A stretch of DNA of 64,000 nt from Paraburkholderia phenazinium (GTDB taxonomy: Bacteria; Pseudomonadota; Gammaproteobacteria; Burkholderiales; Burkholderiaceae), in assembly GCF_900142845.1 (NCBI RefSeq), contig NZ_FSRU01000001.1, forward strand, positions 1,736,001 through 1,800,000. Direction: 5' to 3'. Shown here piece by piece: positions 1-7,910 of the stretch. Position 1 is the first letter of the stretch; the number at the start of each line of letters is the position of its first letter. The position numbers and the translations under genes are program-made. The notes below the pieces were generated by a model. It worked only from the letters and a program-made list of their open reading frames with translations. It did no database searches and was not told the DNA's origin.

Positions 1-995
1 TCTTGATGGGCCTGTCGGGTTCCGGCAAGTCGACGCTGATCCGCTTGATCAACCGCCTCGTCGAGCCGACGGCCGGCAAGGTGCTGGTGGATGGCCGCGA
101 CATTGCCGCCGTGCGCCGCTCCGAGTTGACCTCGCTGCGCCGTACCGACATGAGCATGGTGTTCCAGTCGTTTGCGCTGATGCCGCAACGCACGGTGCTC
201 TCGAATGCGGCGTTCGGCCTCGAAGTGGCCGGCGTGGGCCGCAAGGAACGCGAAAAGCGCGCGCTCGGTGTGCTCGAACAGGTTGGCCTCGCAACCTTCG
301 CGCAGAAGCTGCCCGCCGAATTGTCCGGCGGCATGCAGCAACGAGTGGGTCTGGCGCGTGCGCTGGCCGTCAATCCGTCGCTGATGATCATGGACGAAGC
401 GTTCTCCGCGCTCGATCCGCTCAAGCGCAAGGAAATGCAGAACGTGCTGCTGGAACTGCAAAAGAACCAGCGCCGCACGATCATGTTCGTCTCGCACGAT
501 CTCGAAGAGGCGCTGCGCATCGGCAACCGCATTGCGATTATGGAAGGCGGCCGTGTGGTGCAGATCGGCACGCCGCAGGAAATCATCAGCAACCCGGCGG
601 ACGACTACGTTCGCGCGTTTTTCGAAGGCGTGGATACGAGCCGCTATCTGACCGCCGGCGATCTGATGCAGACCAACGATATCCCGCTGGTGCGCAATCT
701 GGATGTATCGAGCGTCGCGGCTTCGTTGAACGGCAGCGCCGAATACGCCTTCGTGCTCGATGCCGAACGCCGCATTCGCGGTTTCGTCACGCGCGATGCG
801 ATCGGCAACGCCGCGCCGCATCTGCGCAAGGTCGAATGCATTTCGCGCGGTGCGTCATTGGAGCATGTGGTCTCGCGCGTCTGTGCCAACGCCACCGCGC
901 TGCCGGTTGTCGACGACGAAGACCGCTATTGCGGCTCCGTCAATCAAGCCGCCGTCCTGAAGATTCTTACGCGCAATCGAGGTTCTCATGTCTGA
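1..995 (+). CDS. choV: Choline/glycine betaine ABC transporter ATP-binding protein ChoV-like (5' partial)
   Basis: ATPase subunit that powers uptake of choline or a related quaternary amine. The gene enters the window already running: the first visible residues are the Walker A loop (GLSGSGKST), so roughly the first 50-60 residues lie upstream. In order there follow the Q-loop (VFQSFALMPQ), ABC signature (LSGGMQQR), Walker B (LMIMDEAFSALDP) and H-loop (VSHD). The last ~110 residues form a degenerate CBS-type pair, as in ProV/OpuAA/ChoV ATPases, where such domains can sense osmotic state. Its stop overlaps the choW start by 8 bp, so the two are translationally coupled. The family is clear; choline rather than betaine or carnitine as substrate is inferred from the ChoX-like binding protein two genes on. 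Confidence 0.9.
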   Translation, partial: LMGLSGSGKSTLIRLINRLVEPTAGKVLVDGRDIAAVRRSELTSLRRTDMSMVFQSFALMPQRTVLSNAAFGLEVAGVGRKEREKRALGVLEQVGLATFAQKLPAELSGGMQQRVGLARALAVNPSLMIMDEAFSALDPLKRKEMQNVLLELQKNQRRTIMFVSHDLEEALRIGNRIAIMEGGRVVQIGTPQEIISNPADDYVRAFFEGVDTSRYLTAGDLMQTNDIPLVRNLDVSSVAASLNGSAEYAFVLDAERRIRGFVTRDAIGNAAPHLRKVECISRGASLEHVVSRVCANATALPVVDDEDRYCGSVNQAAVLKILTRNRGSHV

Positions 996-1890
996 GATCA
1001 TCCCGCTCGGCCGCTGGGTCGACGATTCCGTTCACTATCTGCTCGACCACGACGCGAATACGTTCGACGCGATCGGCAAGGCCATCGAGAGCTTCGCCGC
1101 GCTGATCGAGCATAGCCTGCAGGCGATTCCGATGTGGGCGCTGATGGCGTTCTTTATCGGCATCGGCCTGTGGCGGGTGGGCTGGCGCTTCGCGTTCTTT
1201 ACCACGCTCGCGCTATTGCTGATCTATGCGACGGGCTTCTGGGACGAAACCGTCATTACGCTCGGACTGACGCTGTCGTCGACCCTGATCAGCTTGCTGT
1301 TCGGTATTCCGCTCGGCATCTGGACGGCCAAGAACAAGCATGTGGCGATGGTGGTGCGGCCGATTCTCGACCTGATGCAGACCATGCCGGCCTTCGTCTA
1401 CCTGATTCCGGCTGCGATGCTGTTCGGCCTTGGCCGCGTGCCGGGGATTCTCTCGACGGTGATCTTCGCCATGCCGCCCGCCGTGCGCCTGACGAGTCTC
1501 GGCATCCGCCATGTGAACCGCGAGATCGTCGAAGCGGGTCAGGCCTTCGGTTGCACGCCGTGGCAACTGCTCTACAAGGTGCAATTTCCTAACGCGCTGC
1601 CTTCGATCATGCAGGGCGTCAATCAGACCATCATGATGGCCTTGTCGATGGTGATTATCGCTTCGATGGTCGGCGCAGGCGGTCTCGGCAACGACGTACT
1701 GGCGAGTATCCAGCGGCTCGACATTGGACTCGGCTTCGAAAGCGGCCTGTCGGTCGTGCTGCTGGCGATCATTCTGGACCGTATCACCGAGAGCTTCGGC
1801 CGCTCGCCGGGCGCGGCGAATGTGCCGCGTTTTGCAGGCTTGCGCCAGGTGATGCGGGTACGGCGCGACCAGCCGGCCGTGCAAAGCTGA
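988..1890 (+). CDS. choW: Choline/betaine ABC transporter permease ChoW-like
   Basis: Inner-membrane permease of 300 residues of the ProW/OpuAB type. The N-terminal ~50 residues are a hydrophilic/amphipathic lead, followed by about six membrane segments. The binding-protein-dependent transport (EAA) loop is visible as EAGQAFGCTPWQLLYKVQFP at about residues 187-206, the site that contacts the ATPase. Later comes the conserved MVIIASMVGAGGLG segment. It overlaps choV by 8 bp and forms one transcription unit with it. The length and the start MSEIIPLGRWVDD fit the choline-type permeases of rhizobia and Burkholderia. Substrate is assigned from the neighbouring choX-like gene. Confidence 0.9.
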   Translation: MSEIIPLGRWVDDSVHYLLDHDANTFDAIGKAIESFAALIEHSLQAIPMWALMAFFIGIGLWRVGWRFAFFTTLALLLIYATGFWDETVITLGLTLSSTLISLLFGIPLGIWTAKNKHVAMVVRPILDLMQTMPAFVYLIPAAMLFGLGRVPGILSTVIFAMPPAVRLTSLGIRHVNREIVEAGQAFGCTPWQLLYKVQFPNALPSIMQGVNQTIMMALSMVIIASMVGAGGLGNDVLASIQRLDIGLGFESGLSVVLLAIILDRITESFGRSPGAANVPRFAGLRQVMRVRRDQPAVQS

Positions 1891-1963
1891 TTTCGGCAAG
1901 CGGCAGTTCAAGGCCGGGCTAAGCCAAACCCAGCCCGGCCAGGTAAAACCAAACTCAACTCAG

Positions 1964-1994
1964 GCATCGCGAAGGCCTTCGGGCCTTCGCGATG
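1964..1994 (+). terminator. Perfect 13-bp hairpin after choW
   Basis: CATCGCGAAGGCC at 1964-1976 pairs perfectly with GGCCTTCGCGATG at 1982-1994, leaving a 5-nt loop (TTCGG). There is no U-tract, so it may be an attenuator, an mRNA-stability stem or a rho-assisted terminator rather than a classical intrinsic terminator. The right arm contains an in-frame ATG (1992) of the next gene, which would be occluded; the true start is therefore more likely downstream. Confidence 0.6.
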
Positions 1995-2027
1995 GACAAA
2001 CTCACCCTGTGCATCATGGAGCGCGAC

Positions 2028-3020
2028 GTGACGTCTGCTACGACTGAATCGGCCCGCCTCAACGCGCCGTTGTCGAGTCTTGCGCATTTCGGTTTTTTGA
2101 CGCTGCCCAGTTTTTCGATGATCGCCTTTACCAGTGCGATCGAAGTCTTGCGGATGGCTAACTATGTCGGCCGTGCGCAGCATTACCGCTGGTCGGTGCT
2201 GACCCCGGACGGCGTCCCCGCGCGGGCCAGCAACGGCATCACCGTGAAGCCGACCCGCACGCTCGAAGAGGCCGGCATGCCCGATGTGCTGATCGTCTGC
2301 GGCGGCACGCAGATCCGCAGCGCCGTCGATTCGGACGTCAAGGCGTTGCTGGGCGATGTGGCGGAGCAGGGTGTGCCGCTGGGTGGCATTTGCACGGGGG
2401 CGTATGCGCTGATGTCGGCGGGTTTGCTCGACGACTATCGTTGCACCGTGCATTGGGAGGATCTGTCCACGCTGCACAAGGAGTTTCCGCGCGTGCATTT
2501 CGCCGATGAGCTGTTTGTCATCGACCGCGACCGTCTGACCTGCACCGGCGGCACCGCGCCGCTCGATCTGATGCTGAATCTGGTGGAAAGCCGCCTCGGA
2601 CAAAGCCTCGCTGCTCAGGTATCCGAACAATTTATTCTCGAACGTATTCGGAGCTCGAGCGACCCGCAGCCGATTCCGGTCGACGCCCGGGTGGGTTTTT
2701 CCCGTGCCGAACTGATCGAAGTGGTGCGGTTGATGGAAGCGAATATCGAAGAGCCGCTCTCGCTCGAGGAACTGGCGCGTCTCGTGCAGCTTTCGCAGCG
2801 CCATCTGCAGCGCATGTTCAAGGTCTATCTGAGCGTATCGCCGACGCATTATTACCTGACGTTGCGTCTGCGCCGCGCCCGCGATCTGTTGCGCACGACC
2901 GATGCCTCGATCGCACGCGTCACGACCGTGTGCGGTTTTCACTCACCCTGTCATTTCAGCAAGGCATACCGGGCGCAATTCGGCCATGCGCCGAGCGTCG
3001 AGCGTCGCCAACCCAATTAA
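2028..3020 (+). CDS. GlxA-family AraC-type transcriptional regulator (DJ-1/PfpI-like domain plus HTH)
   Basis: About 330 residues with two domains: an N-terminal DJ-1/PfpI-like amidase fold (about residues 20-190, with the nucleophile-elbow-like stretch GGICTGAYAL) and a C-terminal AraC/XylS double HTH (about 225-325, with SLEELARLVQLSQRHLQRMF). This is the architecture of GbdR, CdhR and ArgR-type regulators that control betaine and carnitine use. I chose the GTG at 2028 because GGAG lies 6 nt before it; ATG at 2016 and ATG at 1992 are in frame, but 1992 sits in the hairpin arm and neither has a ribosome site. It sits between choW and choX in the same direction, so it probably senses quaternary amines and activates transporter and degradation genes; that role is inferred. 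Confidence 0.85.
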   Translation: MTSATTESARLNAPLSSLAHFGFLTLPSFSMIAFTSAIEVLRMANYVGRAQHYRWSVLTPDGVPARASNGITVKPTRTLEEAGMPDVLIVCGGTQIRSAVDSDVKALLGDVAEQGVPLGGICTGAYALMSAGLLDDYRCTVHWEDLSTLHKEFPRVHFADELFVIDRDRLTCTGGTAPLDLMLNLVESRLGQSLAAQVSEQFILERIRSSSDPQPIPVDARVGFSRAELIEVVRLMEANIEEPLSLEELARLVQLSQRHLQRMFKVYLSVSPTHYYLTLRLRRARDLLRTTDASIARVTTVCGFHSPCHFSKAYRAQFGHAPSVERRQPN

Positions 3021-3063
3021 ATCAACAGCAAGCAAGTCAACAACAAGCGTGGAGAGAAAGAAG

Positions 3064-4005
3064 ATGAATAGAAAGCTGATGGCCGCAGCCTGCGTACTGG
3101 GGCTGGCAAGTGCAATGGCCCATGCGGCCGATCCGGCCGTATGCCGCGACGTGCGTTTCGCCGACGTGGGCTGGACCGATATCGCGGCGACCACCGGTCT
3201 TGCCTCGACGGTATTCGAAGGTCTGGGGTATCACCCGACCAAAACCATCGCCTCGGTGCCGATTACGTTTGCCGGGATCAAGAGCAAGCAGATCGATGTG
3301 TTCCTCGGCTATTGGGCGCCCACCATGGACCCGATCATCACGCCGTTCGTCAAGGCGGGCACGATCAAGGTACTGGCGACGCCGAACCTGACCGGCGCGA
3401 AATACACGCTGGCAGTGCCGGACTATGTGTATAACGGCGGCCTGAAGAACTTCAACGATATCCAGAAGTACGCCGACAAGCTCAACGGCAAGGTCTACGG
3501 GATCGAACCGGGTAACGACGGCAATGCGCTGATCAAGAAGATGATCGACGGCAATCAGTTCGGCCTCGGCAAATTCAAGCTGGTCGAATCGAGCGAAGCG
3601 GGCATGCTGGTCGAAGTGAACCGGGCGATTCGCGAGAAGCAATGGATCGTGTTCCTCGGCTGGGAACCGCATCCGATGAATGTGCAGATGAAGATCGATT
3701 ATCTGGCCGGCGGCGACGATGTGTTCGGGCCGAACTACGGCGAAGCGAAGGTGTTCACGGCGACGCCGCCGGACTACGCCGCGCGCTGTCCGAATGCGGC
3801 GAAGCTGGTGTCGAATCTGCAGTTCACCACGGCCATCGAAAACCATGTGATGGTGCCGATCATGAACAAGACCGACGCGAATCAGGCCGCGCTGAGCTGG
3901 CTCAAGGCGAATCCGCAGGTGCTGGATCAGTGGCTGGCGGGCGTGACGACAATCGACGGAAAGCCGGGCTTGCCGGCCGTGAAGTCGTATATCGCCGCGC
4001 ACTGA
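3064..4005 (+). CDS. choX: Choline ABC transporter periplasmic binding protein ChoX-like
   Basis: Periplasmic substrate-binding protein of 313 residues in the OpuAC/ProX family. A signal peptide is plain: MNRKLMAAACVLGLASAMA followed by HAAD, with cleavage after Ala. The mature start, VCRDVRFADVGWTDI, and the conserved FLGYWAPTMDP and FLGWEPHPMN stretches supply the tryptophan/tyrosine cage typical of quaternary-ammonium binding. The start at 3064 follows GGAGAG by about 7 nt; a longer in-frame reading upstream runs through the end of the regulator gene and is rejected. The match of motifs and length to ChoX of Sinorhizobium-type transporters favours choline as ligand. A strong intrinsic terminator follows at 4029-4077. 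Confidence 0.9.
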   Translation: MNRKLMAAACVLGLASAMAHAADPAVCRDVRFADVGWTDIAATTGLASTVFEGLGYHPTKTIASVPITFAGIKSKQIDVFLGYWAPTMDPIITPFVKAGTIKVLATPNLTGAKYTLAVPDYVYNGGLKNFNDIQKYADKLNGKVYGIEPGNDGNALIKKMIDGNQFGLGKFKLVESSEAGMLVEVNRAIREKQWIVFLGWEPHPMNVQMKIDYLAGGDDVFGPNYGEAKVFTATPPDYAARCPNAAKLVSNLQFTTAIENHVMVPIMNKTDANQAALSWLKANPQVLDQWLAGVTTIDGKPGLPAVKSYIAAH

Positions 4006-4028
4006 GCTGCAACGAAGTCTCCATGTAG

Positions 4029-4077
4029 CGGGGCGTGAGTTGGGCCGGCGGGTTCGGCACACGCCCCGTGCTTTTTT
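4029..4077 (+). terminator. Intrinsic terminator after choX
   Basis: GGGGCGTG (4030-4037) pairs with CACGCCCC (4060-4067), extended by a C-G pair, and is followed within 5 nt by six Ts (4072-4077). A classical rho-independent terminator that closes the cho operon, 24 nt after the choX stop. Confidence 0.85.
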
Positions 4078-4129
4078 GCTGCGTAGTTATCTGCGATCCG
4101 TCCTCTATCATGCGGCGCGATTGCCCTGA

Positions 4130-5278
4130 TCACGCGCGGATCTCGAATCCGTTCGCATACTCCTGGGGATCGCTGCCGTCCCACACGCGGCCGTCTATCA
4201 GAACCTGCGAGGCGGTCTCAGCCGGAATCGCAATGCCGATACTGTGCGCCGCTTCACGATACAACTGCGTTTGATTGATGGCTGCCGCGATCTCCCGATA
4301 GTCGTCGCGGCGCGCGATCATTCCCCAACGCTCGTATTGCGTCAGAAACCAGACACCGTCGGCCGCGCGCGGATAGTTGACCGTGCCGTCTTCGAAGAAG
4401 CGCACGGGCAACCTGTTGGACTCCGGCGACACGCTGTCGCGCGTGAGCCGTCGCGCGATCAACGCTTCATCGATGCCGATAAATTCCGGCCGCACCAGCC
4501 AGCGTGCAATTTCGTTGCGATGTCCAGGACCATCCAGCCAGCGGCAGGCTTCAAGCAGTGTTTGGACCAGTGCCCGCGCCGTATTGGGGTGCCGGCTCAC
4601 AAAATCGCGCCGGCAGGCGAGCACTTTCTCCGGATGATCGGGCCATATTTCGCTGCTGTAGGCAATCGTGCGGCCGACGCCGCGCGCTTCGGCGGCGGCG
4701 TTCCACGGTTCGCCTACGCAGAGTCCGTCCAGCCGGTCTTCTGCAAGCGCGGGCACCATCTGCGGTGGCGGTATCACCACGCTTTCGATGTCGCGCAACG
4801 GATGCACGCCTTGCGAAGCGAGCCAGTAGTACAGCCACATGGCATGCGTGCCGGTCGGGAAGGTCTGCGCGAAGACCGGCTTGCGGCCGAGTGTGGCGAG
4901 GGCTTGCGGCAGCGTGCGCTGTTCGGCCAGAGCGTCGGCAAGACGGTTCGATAGCGTGATGGCCTGGCCGTTGCGGTTGAGCACCATCAGGACGGCCATA
5001 TCCGTTTGCGGACCGCCGAGGCCTAGCTGTACGCCATAGGGCAGGCCGTATAGCGCATGAGCGGCATCCAGTTCGCCGGCTAGCAGTTTGTCGCGCAGCG
5101 CGGCCCATGAAGGTTGACGCGAGAGCTCGAGTGTCAGGCCGTGGGCATGCCCGAACTCGAGCAGCTTCGCGGCCACGAGCGGCGCCGCGTCGGCAAGCGA
5201 CACAAAACCGAGCCGCAGATGCGTCTTCTCGAGCCGCGTGGGCGCGGAGGGTGGGGTAAGGGGAGCAGGTTGGTTCAT
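4130..5278 (-). CDS. nasS: NasS-like cytoplasmic nitrate/nitrite sensor (NrtA/CmpA family)
   Basis: A 382-residue relative of the periplasmic nitrate-binding protein NrtA, but with no signal peptide or lipobox (it starts MNQPAPLTPPSAPTRLEKTHLRLGF), which is the mark of the cytoplasmic sensor NasS. Family stretches include LRLGFVSLADAAPLVAAKLL, GLPYGVQLGLGG, FPTGTHAMWLYYWLASQGV and LCVGEPWNAAA. In Azotobacter, Paracoccus and Bradyrhizobium, NasS holds the antiterminator NasT inactive until nitrate or nitrite binds. It lies 10 bp after the NasT-like gene on the same strand, as expected for a nasTS operon. No nitrate reductase or transporter genes are in the window, so its target operon must lie elsewhere. 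Confidence 0.85.
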   Translation of the reverse strand: MNQPAPLTPPSAPTRLEKTHLRLGFVSLADAAPLVAAKLLEFGHAHGLTLELSRQPSWAALRDKLLAGELDAAHALYGLPYGVQLGLGGPQTDMAVLMVLNRNGQAITLSNRLADALAEQRTLPQALATLGRKPVFAQTFPTGTHAMWLYYWLASQGVHPLRDIESVVIPPPQMVPALAEDRLDGLCVGEPWNAAAEARGVGRTIAYSSEIWPDHPEKVLACRRDFVSRHPNTARALVQTLLEACRWLDGPGHRNEIARWLVRPEFIGIDEALIARRLTRDSVSPESNRLPVRFFEDGTVNYPRAADGVWFLTQYERWGMIARRDDYREIAAAINQTQLYREAAHSIGIAIPAETASQVLIDGRVWDGSDPQEYANGFEIRA

Positions 5279-5288
5279 GAGCCACGCT

Positions 5289-5864
5289 TCATTTGGGCAG
5301 GTCCGCAGCCTCGACGATCTGGCGCGCGATCTCGGCGAGCTTGACGCCCTGGTTCATTGCACGCTTGCGCAGGCTCGCATAAGCGGCGTGTTCGGCCAAT
5401 TTTTGCTGATCCATCAGGAGACGTTTGGCGCGGTCGATCAGCTTGCGCTCGGCCAGTTCGTTTTCGACTTCGGCGAGCCGCTCGCGCAACTGGCTTTCCT
5501 GTGCGAAACGGGCGAGCGCCACTTCGAGAATTGGCGCGAGCTTCTCGGTGGCCAGGCCTTCGACGAGATAGGCCGTGACACCGGCGCTCACGGCATCGCG
5601 AATCAGTTGCTGGTTGGCATCGTTGCTGAACATCAGCACGGGGCGCGGCGCGGTCGCCTTCATGACCGCCAGTTGTTCGAGCGTGTCGCGCGATGGCGAT
5701 TCCGTGTCGATGATGATCACGTCCGGCCGCTCGCTTTCGACCCGCCGATGCAACGCCTGCGAGGTCGTCGTGCCGGCCAGCATGTCGTAGCCGAGCCGCG
5801 CGAGGGCATCGCGCAGATCGCCAATCGGCTTGTCGGTATCGGTTACGAGTAATACACGCAGCAT
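5289..5864 (-). CDS. nasT: NasT-like ANTAR-domain response regulator / antiterminator
   Basis: A 191-residue protein with an N-terminal receiver-like domain (about 1-120) and a C-terminal ANTAR RNA-binding domain (about 130-187, ERKLIDRAKRLLMDQQ then AYASLRKRAMNQGVKLAEIA). The receiver keeps TDTDKP and IIIDTES acidic positions, but the usual lysine of strand beta-5 is replaced (GVTAYLVEG), matching NasT/AmiR proteins that work without phosphorylation. ANTAR domains bind paired hexaloop hairpins in leader RNA and prevent termination. It is first in a two-gene unit with the nasS homologue. Together they are predicted to switch on nitrate/nitrite assimilation when the ligand is present. Confidence 0.87.
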   Translation of the reverse strand: MLRVLLVTDTDKPIGDLRDALARLGYDMLAGTTTSQALHRRVESERPDVIIIDTESPSRDTLEQLAVMKATAPRPVLMFSNDANQQLIRDAVSAGVTAYLVEGLATEKLAPILEVALARFAQESQLRERLAEVENELAERKLIDRAKRLLMDQQKLAEHAAYASLRKRAMNQGVKLAEIARQIVEAADLPK

Positions 5865-6437
5865 GGTTCGAATCGGGTCAGCGACATCAAGGATTCAGCT
5901 TGGGTTTTAGCAGTTTTGCGCGGTTCCGGCTGGCGATGGCTGCAGCCTGGCGCGGCGCGGCTGCGCTTGTTGGACGACAGCCGTGCGGGACGCCGTGGAG
6001 GGGAGTGGCTATGAGGCCTGGTGCTGCGGTTCATGAAGGTTCCGTCGTCGAATCGCCATCCGGTCTGATGGGGACCGGATGCGATGAACGTCGAACGTCA
6101 TTGCCCGACTTCAAATACGAAGCGGCGTCTTTCTGGCTGGTAAAGAAGGGGCCGGGGAAGACGCTGTTGTGCCTGGTGGAGCCGGTGACGGTGGCCTTGC
6201 GCCGTACGCCGTGCGGTTTCCACTCATGTCCTACCGCGCCTTTGCGGAGGACCGTGAGGTTTAAGCAAGCGGTATGCCATCTGTGGGGATGGGCGGGGAG
6301 GATTGCCTGAGCGGAGTGGAGGAGCGGGGGGCGTGCACGATGACGGTGCGAGGTACGCGATGCGCACTGAACTGGCGCGTGTTCGGCATGCGTCGTATCG
6401 CGGAGCTGGTCGCGATACGACGCACGGCGTGCGGGTG
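5865..6437. other. 573-bp intergenic region without a supportable gene
   Basis: Separates nasT from the fic gene. A 136-codon frame on the plus strand (5900-6310) has no ribosome site, no recognisable family and an unlikely composition. The only structure seen is a perfect 9-bp hairpin: CATCCGGTC (6057-6065) and GACCGGATG (6073-6081) with a 7-nt loop. This stretch presumably holds the nasTS promoter near its left edge, but no clear -35/-10 pair is visible. Confidence 0.5.
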
Positions 6438-7667
6438 TCAGGCGGTATTCGACTCCGCTTCCGGCCAGAGTCGTGGGAAAAGATAGCGGAACAGCCTGAT
6501 CGGCAGCGCGAGTTCGACCGGCCCTTTGGGCGTTCTCGAGCGGACAATGCCCAGCTTGAACAGATCCGCGAGGGCACGATCGGCCGTTCGCGTGGGCAGG
6601 CCCATCATCCCTTTGAATCTCGCCCGGTCCATTGACTTCACGGTTCCGAGATAAGCAAGCGGTTGTGCCGCTTCGGTTCTCAGGTATCGGTAGTCGTCTT
6701 TGGTTGCTTCGGCCGCGAGCATCTGCGCCAGCCGGGCTTCGAATGCCTGCATCTGCAACATGCCGTCCATAAACCTGATTTGATCGAGGCAGATATTCAT
6801 GGCAAAGGAGATGAATTTCACCAGACCGCTTTCGCTCAATACACCTCTGCCATCGTAGTCGCCTTTGCGGCGTGCGTCGGCCGCCGCCAGATGTTCATAG
6901 TAAGCCGTGTGTTCGCGCGCAAGGCCTCGCATTGGCGACCAGAGTCCTTGCGTCAAACCCAGCGCCGATAGTCCGATATGCGTATGCAACCGTGCAGTAC
7001 GGCCATTGCCGTCCAAAAACGGGTGAATCCACGCCAGCCTATGGTGTGCCGCCATCAAGGCGATCACGGCGGTTTCTCCCGCCCGGGCATAACGGTATGC
7101 CCGATGCCATTCTTCGACAAAGTTCGCCACGGTGGCCGGATCGGGAGGGATATGCGTGCCGACCTTGACGCCCCTGTCTCGCCACACTCCCGGCGTAATT
7201 TTCTCCTCATTGCCGTCGTCGTCCATCTGCACGAGGTCGTCCGGCGACAGCTGATCATGCAGATGGCGATGAATGGCTTGAGGGACCTTGCCCTCGAAGA
7301 GCGTAGTGGAGTCCCAGGCCGGGAATGTTTCCTCTCCCCACCTTTCCGTAGCGATATGAGCCACCGCGATGCGTTGCTTGCGTGCTTCCGCGGGCTTGCT
7401 GGAAAAATCCTTCTGGAGTGCCTGCTCGATCAGTAGAGGCTCAGTGTGCTGGCCTTCTATTTTGTTGGTGTAGTACGAATTCATGGGACGCAGCGCTTCA
7501 CGCAATAAATCGCGCAGATGCGGCATTCCATGAGCGGCCAGATCTTTGGCTTGCCCGATTACCTCGGCGGCCACCGGGCGCAAGCTATTGAGTTTCGGGT
7601 CCGAGGGAAGCAGTGGATGCATCTGATGGACCGCGTGGTACGGATATTTTGATTCAATGCTATCCAT
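6438..7667 (-). CDS. Fic family protein (class II, probable AMPylase) with C-terminal winged-helix region
   Basis: Fic proteins usually transfer AMP from ATP to hydroxyl groups of target proteins. With the start at 7667 the protein is 409 residues. The catalytic motif HPFLDGNGR is intact at about residues 215-223. An inhibitory-helix motif of the (S/T)xxxE(G/N) type (TNKIEG, about 67-72) lies before the Fic core, which is the class II arrangement in which the enzyme is self-inhibited and needs no separate antitoxin. The C-terminal ~80 residues (SMDRARFKGMMGLPTRTADRAL) look like a winged helix. The ATG at 7667 lies 36 nt downstream of the predicted transcription start; the longer in-frame TTG start at 7721 would lie upstream of that start and is rejected. 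Target unknown. Confidence 0.88.
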   Translation of the reverse strand: MDSIESKYPYHAVHQMHPLLPSDPKLNSLRPVAAEVIGQAKDLAAHGMPHLRDLLREALRPMNSYYTNKIEGQHTEPLLIEQALQKDFSSKPAEARKQRIAVAHIATERWGEETFPAWDSTTLFEGKVPQAIHRHLHDQLSPDDLVQMDDDGNEEKITPGVWRDRGVKVGTHIPPDPATVANFVEEWHRAYRYARAGETAVIALMAAHHRLAWIHPFLDGNGRTARLHTHIGLSALGLTQGLWSPMRGLAREHTAYYEHLAAADARRKGDYDGRGVLSESGLVKFISFAMNICLDQIRFMDGMLQMQAFEARLAQMLAAEATKDDYRYLRTEAAQPLAYLGTVKSMDRARFKGMMGLPTRTADRALADLFKLGIVRSRTPKGPVELALPIRLFRYLFPRLWPEAESNTA

Positions 7668-7678
7668 GGCAACTTTCT

Positions 7679-7702
7679 TGGCGGATCTCGTGGTAGATCT
7701 TA
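7679..7702 (-). repeat. Two 12-bp direct repeat units in the fic 5' untranslated region
   Basis: TGGCGGATCT (7679) and TGGTAGATCT (7691) start exactly 12 bp apart, between the predicted transcription start and the fic start codon. They match three further units upstream of the promoter. Probably regulator-binding sites; see the associated finding. Confidence 0.55.
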
Positions 7703-7709
7703 CAAAAAA

Positions 7710-7739
7710 ATTATAGCACAAAAAATCCTTTTATTACAA
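7710..7739 (-). promoter_or_regulatory. Sigma-70-type promoter of fic
   Basis: On the minus strand a perfect TATAAT (7715-7710) lies 18 nt after TTGTAA (7739-7734, 4 of 6 consensus bases). The local sequence is markedly AT-rich compared with its surroundings. Transcription would start near 7703, about 36 nt before the chosen ATG. Confidence 0.7.
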
Positions 7740-7755
7740 ATACATACACGGTTTG

Positions 7756-7791
7756 TGGTTGATGTCGTGGTCGATCTTCTGGTAGATATTC
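7756..7791 (-). repeat. Three tandem 12-bp repeat units upstream of the fic promoter
   Basis: TGGTTGATGT (7756), TGGTCGATCT (7768) and TGGTAGATAT (7780) recur with an exact 12-bp period, just upstream of the -35 element. With the two units at 7679 and 7691 they bracket the promoter. The spacing of just over one helical turn suggests cooperative protein binding. Confidence 0.6.
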
Positions 7792-7910
7792 AGGCGGTCT
7801 TTGCCACGCGCCGGTGGCGACGTATTCATCCCCTACGCCCTTATCCACTCGGGGGTAACCCCTATTCCCACTCCGTGACCACGAGGACTACGATCCGCCT
7901 CATCGAATTA

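Noticed and set aside
1992..2027. Upstream start codons for the GlxA-type regulator
   Set aside because: The first ATG lies in the arm of a perfect hairpin and neither ATG has a ribosome site, whereas GTG at 2028 does.
2902..3063. Extended N-terminus of ChoX
   Set aside because: It overlaps the end of the regulator gene; the signal peptide and ribosome site fix the start at 3064.
5863..5876. GGTTCGAATC, which matches a tRNA T-arm
   Set aside because: It overlaps the nasT start region, and no matching acceptor stem, anticodon arm or CCA end exists around it.
5900..6310. 136-codon frame between nasT and fic
   Set aside because: No ribosome site, no recognisable motif, and unlikely composition; kept only as part of the empty region.
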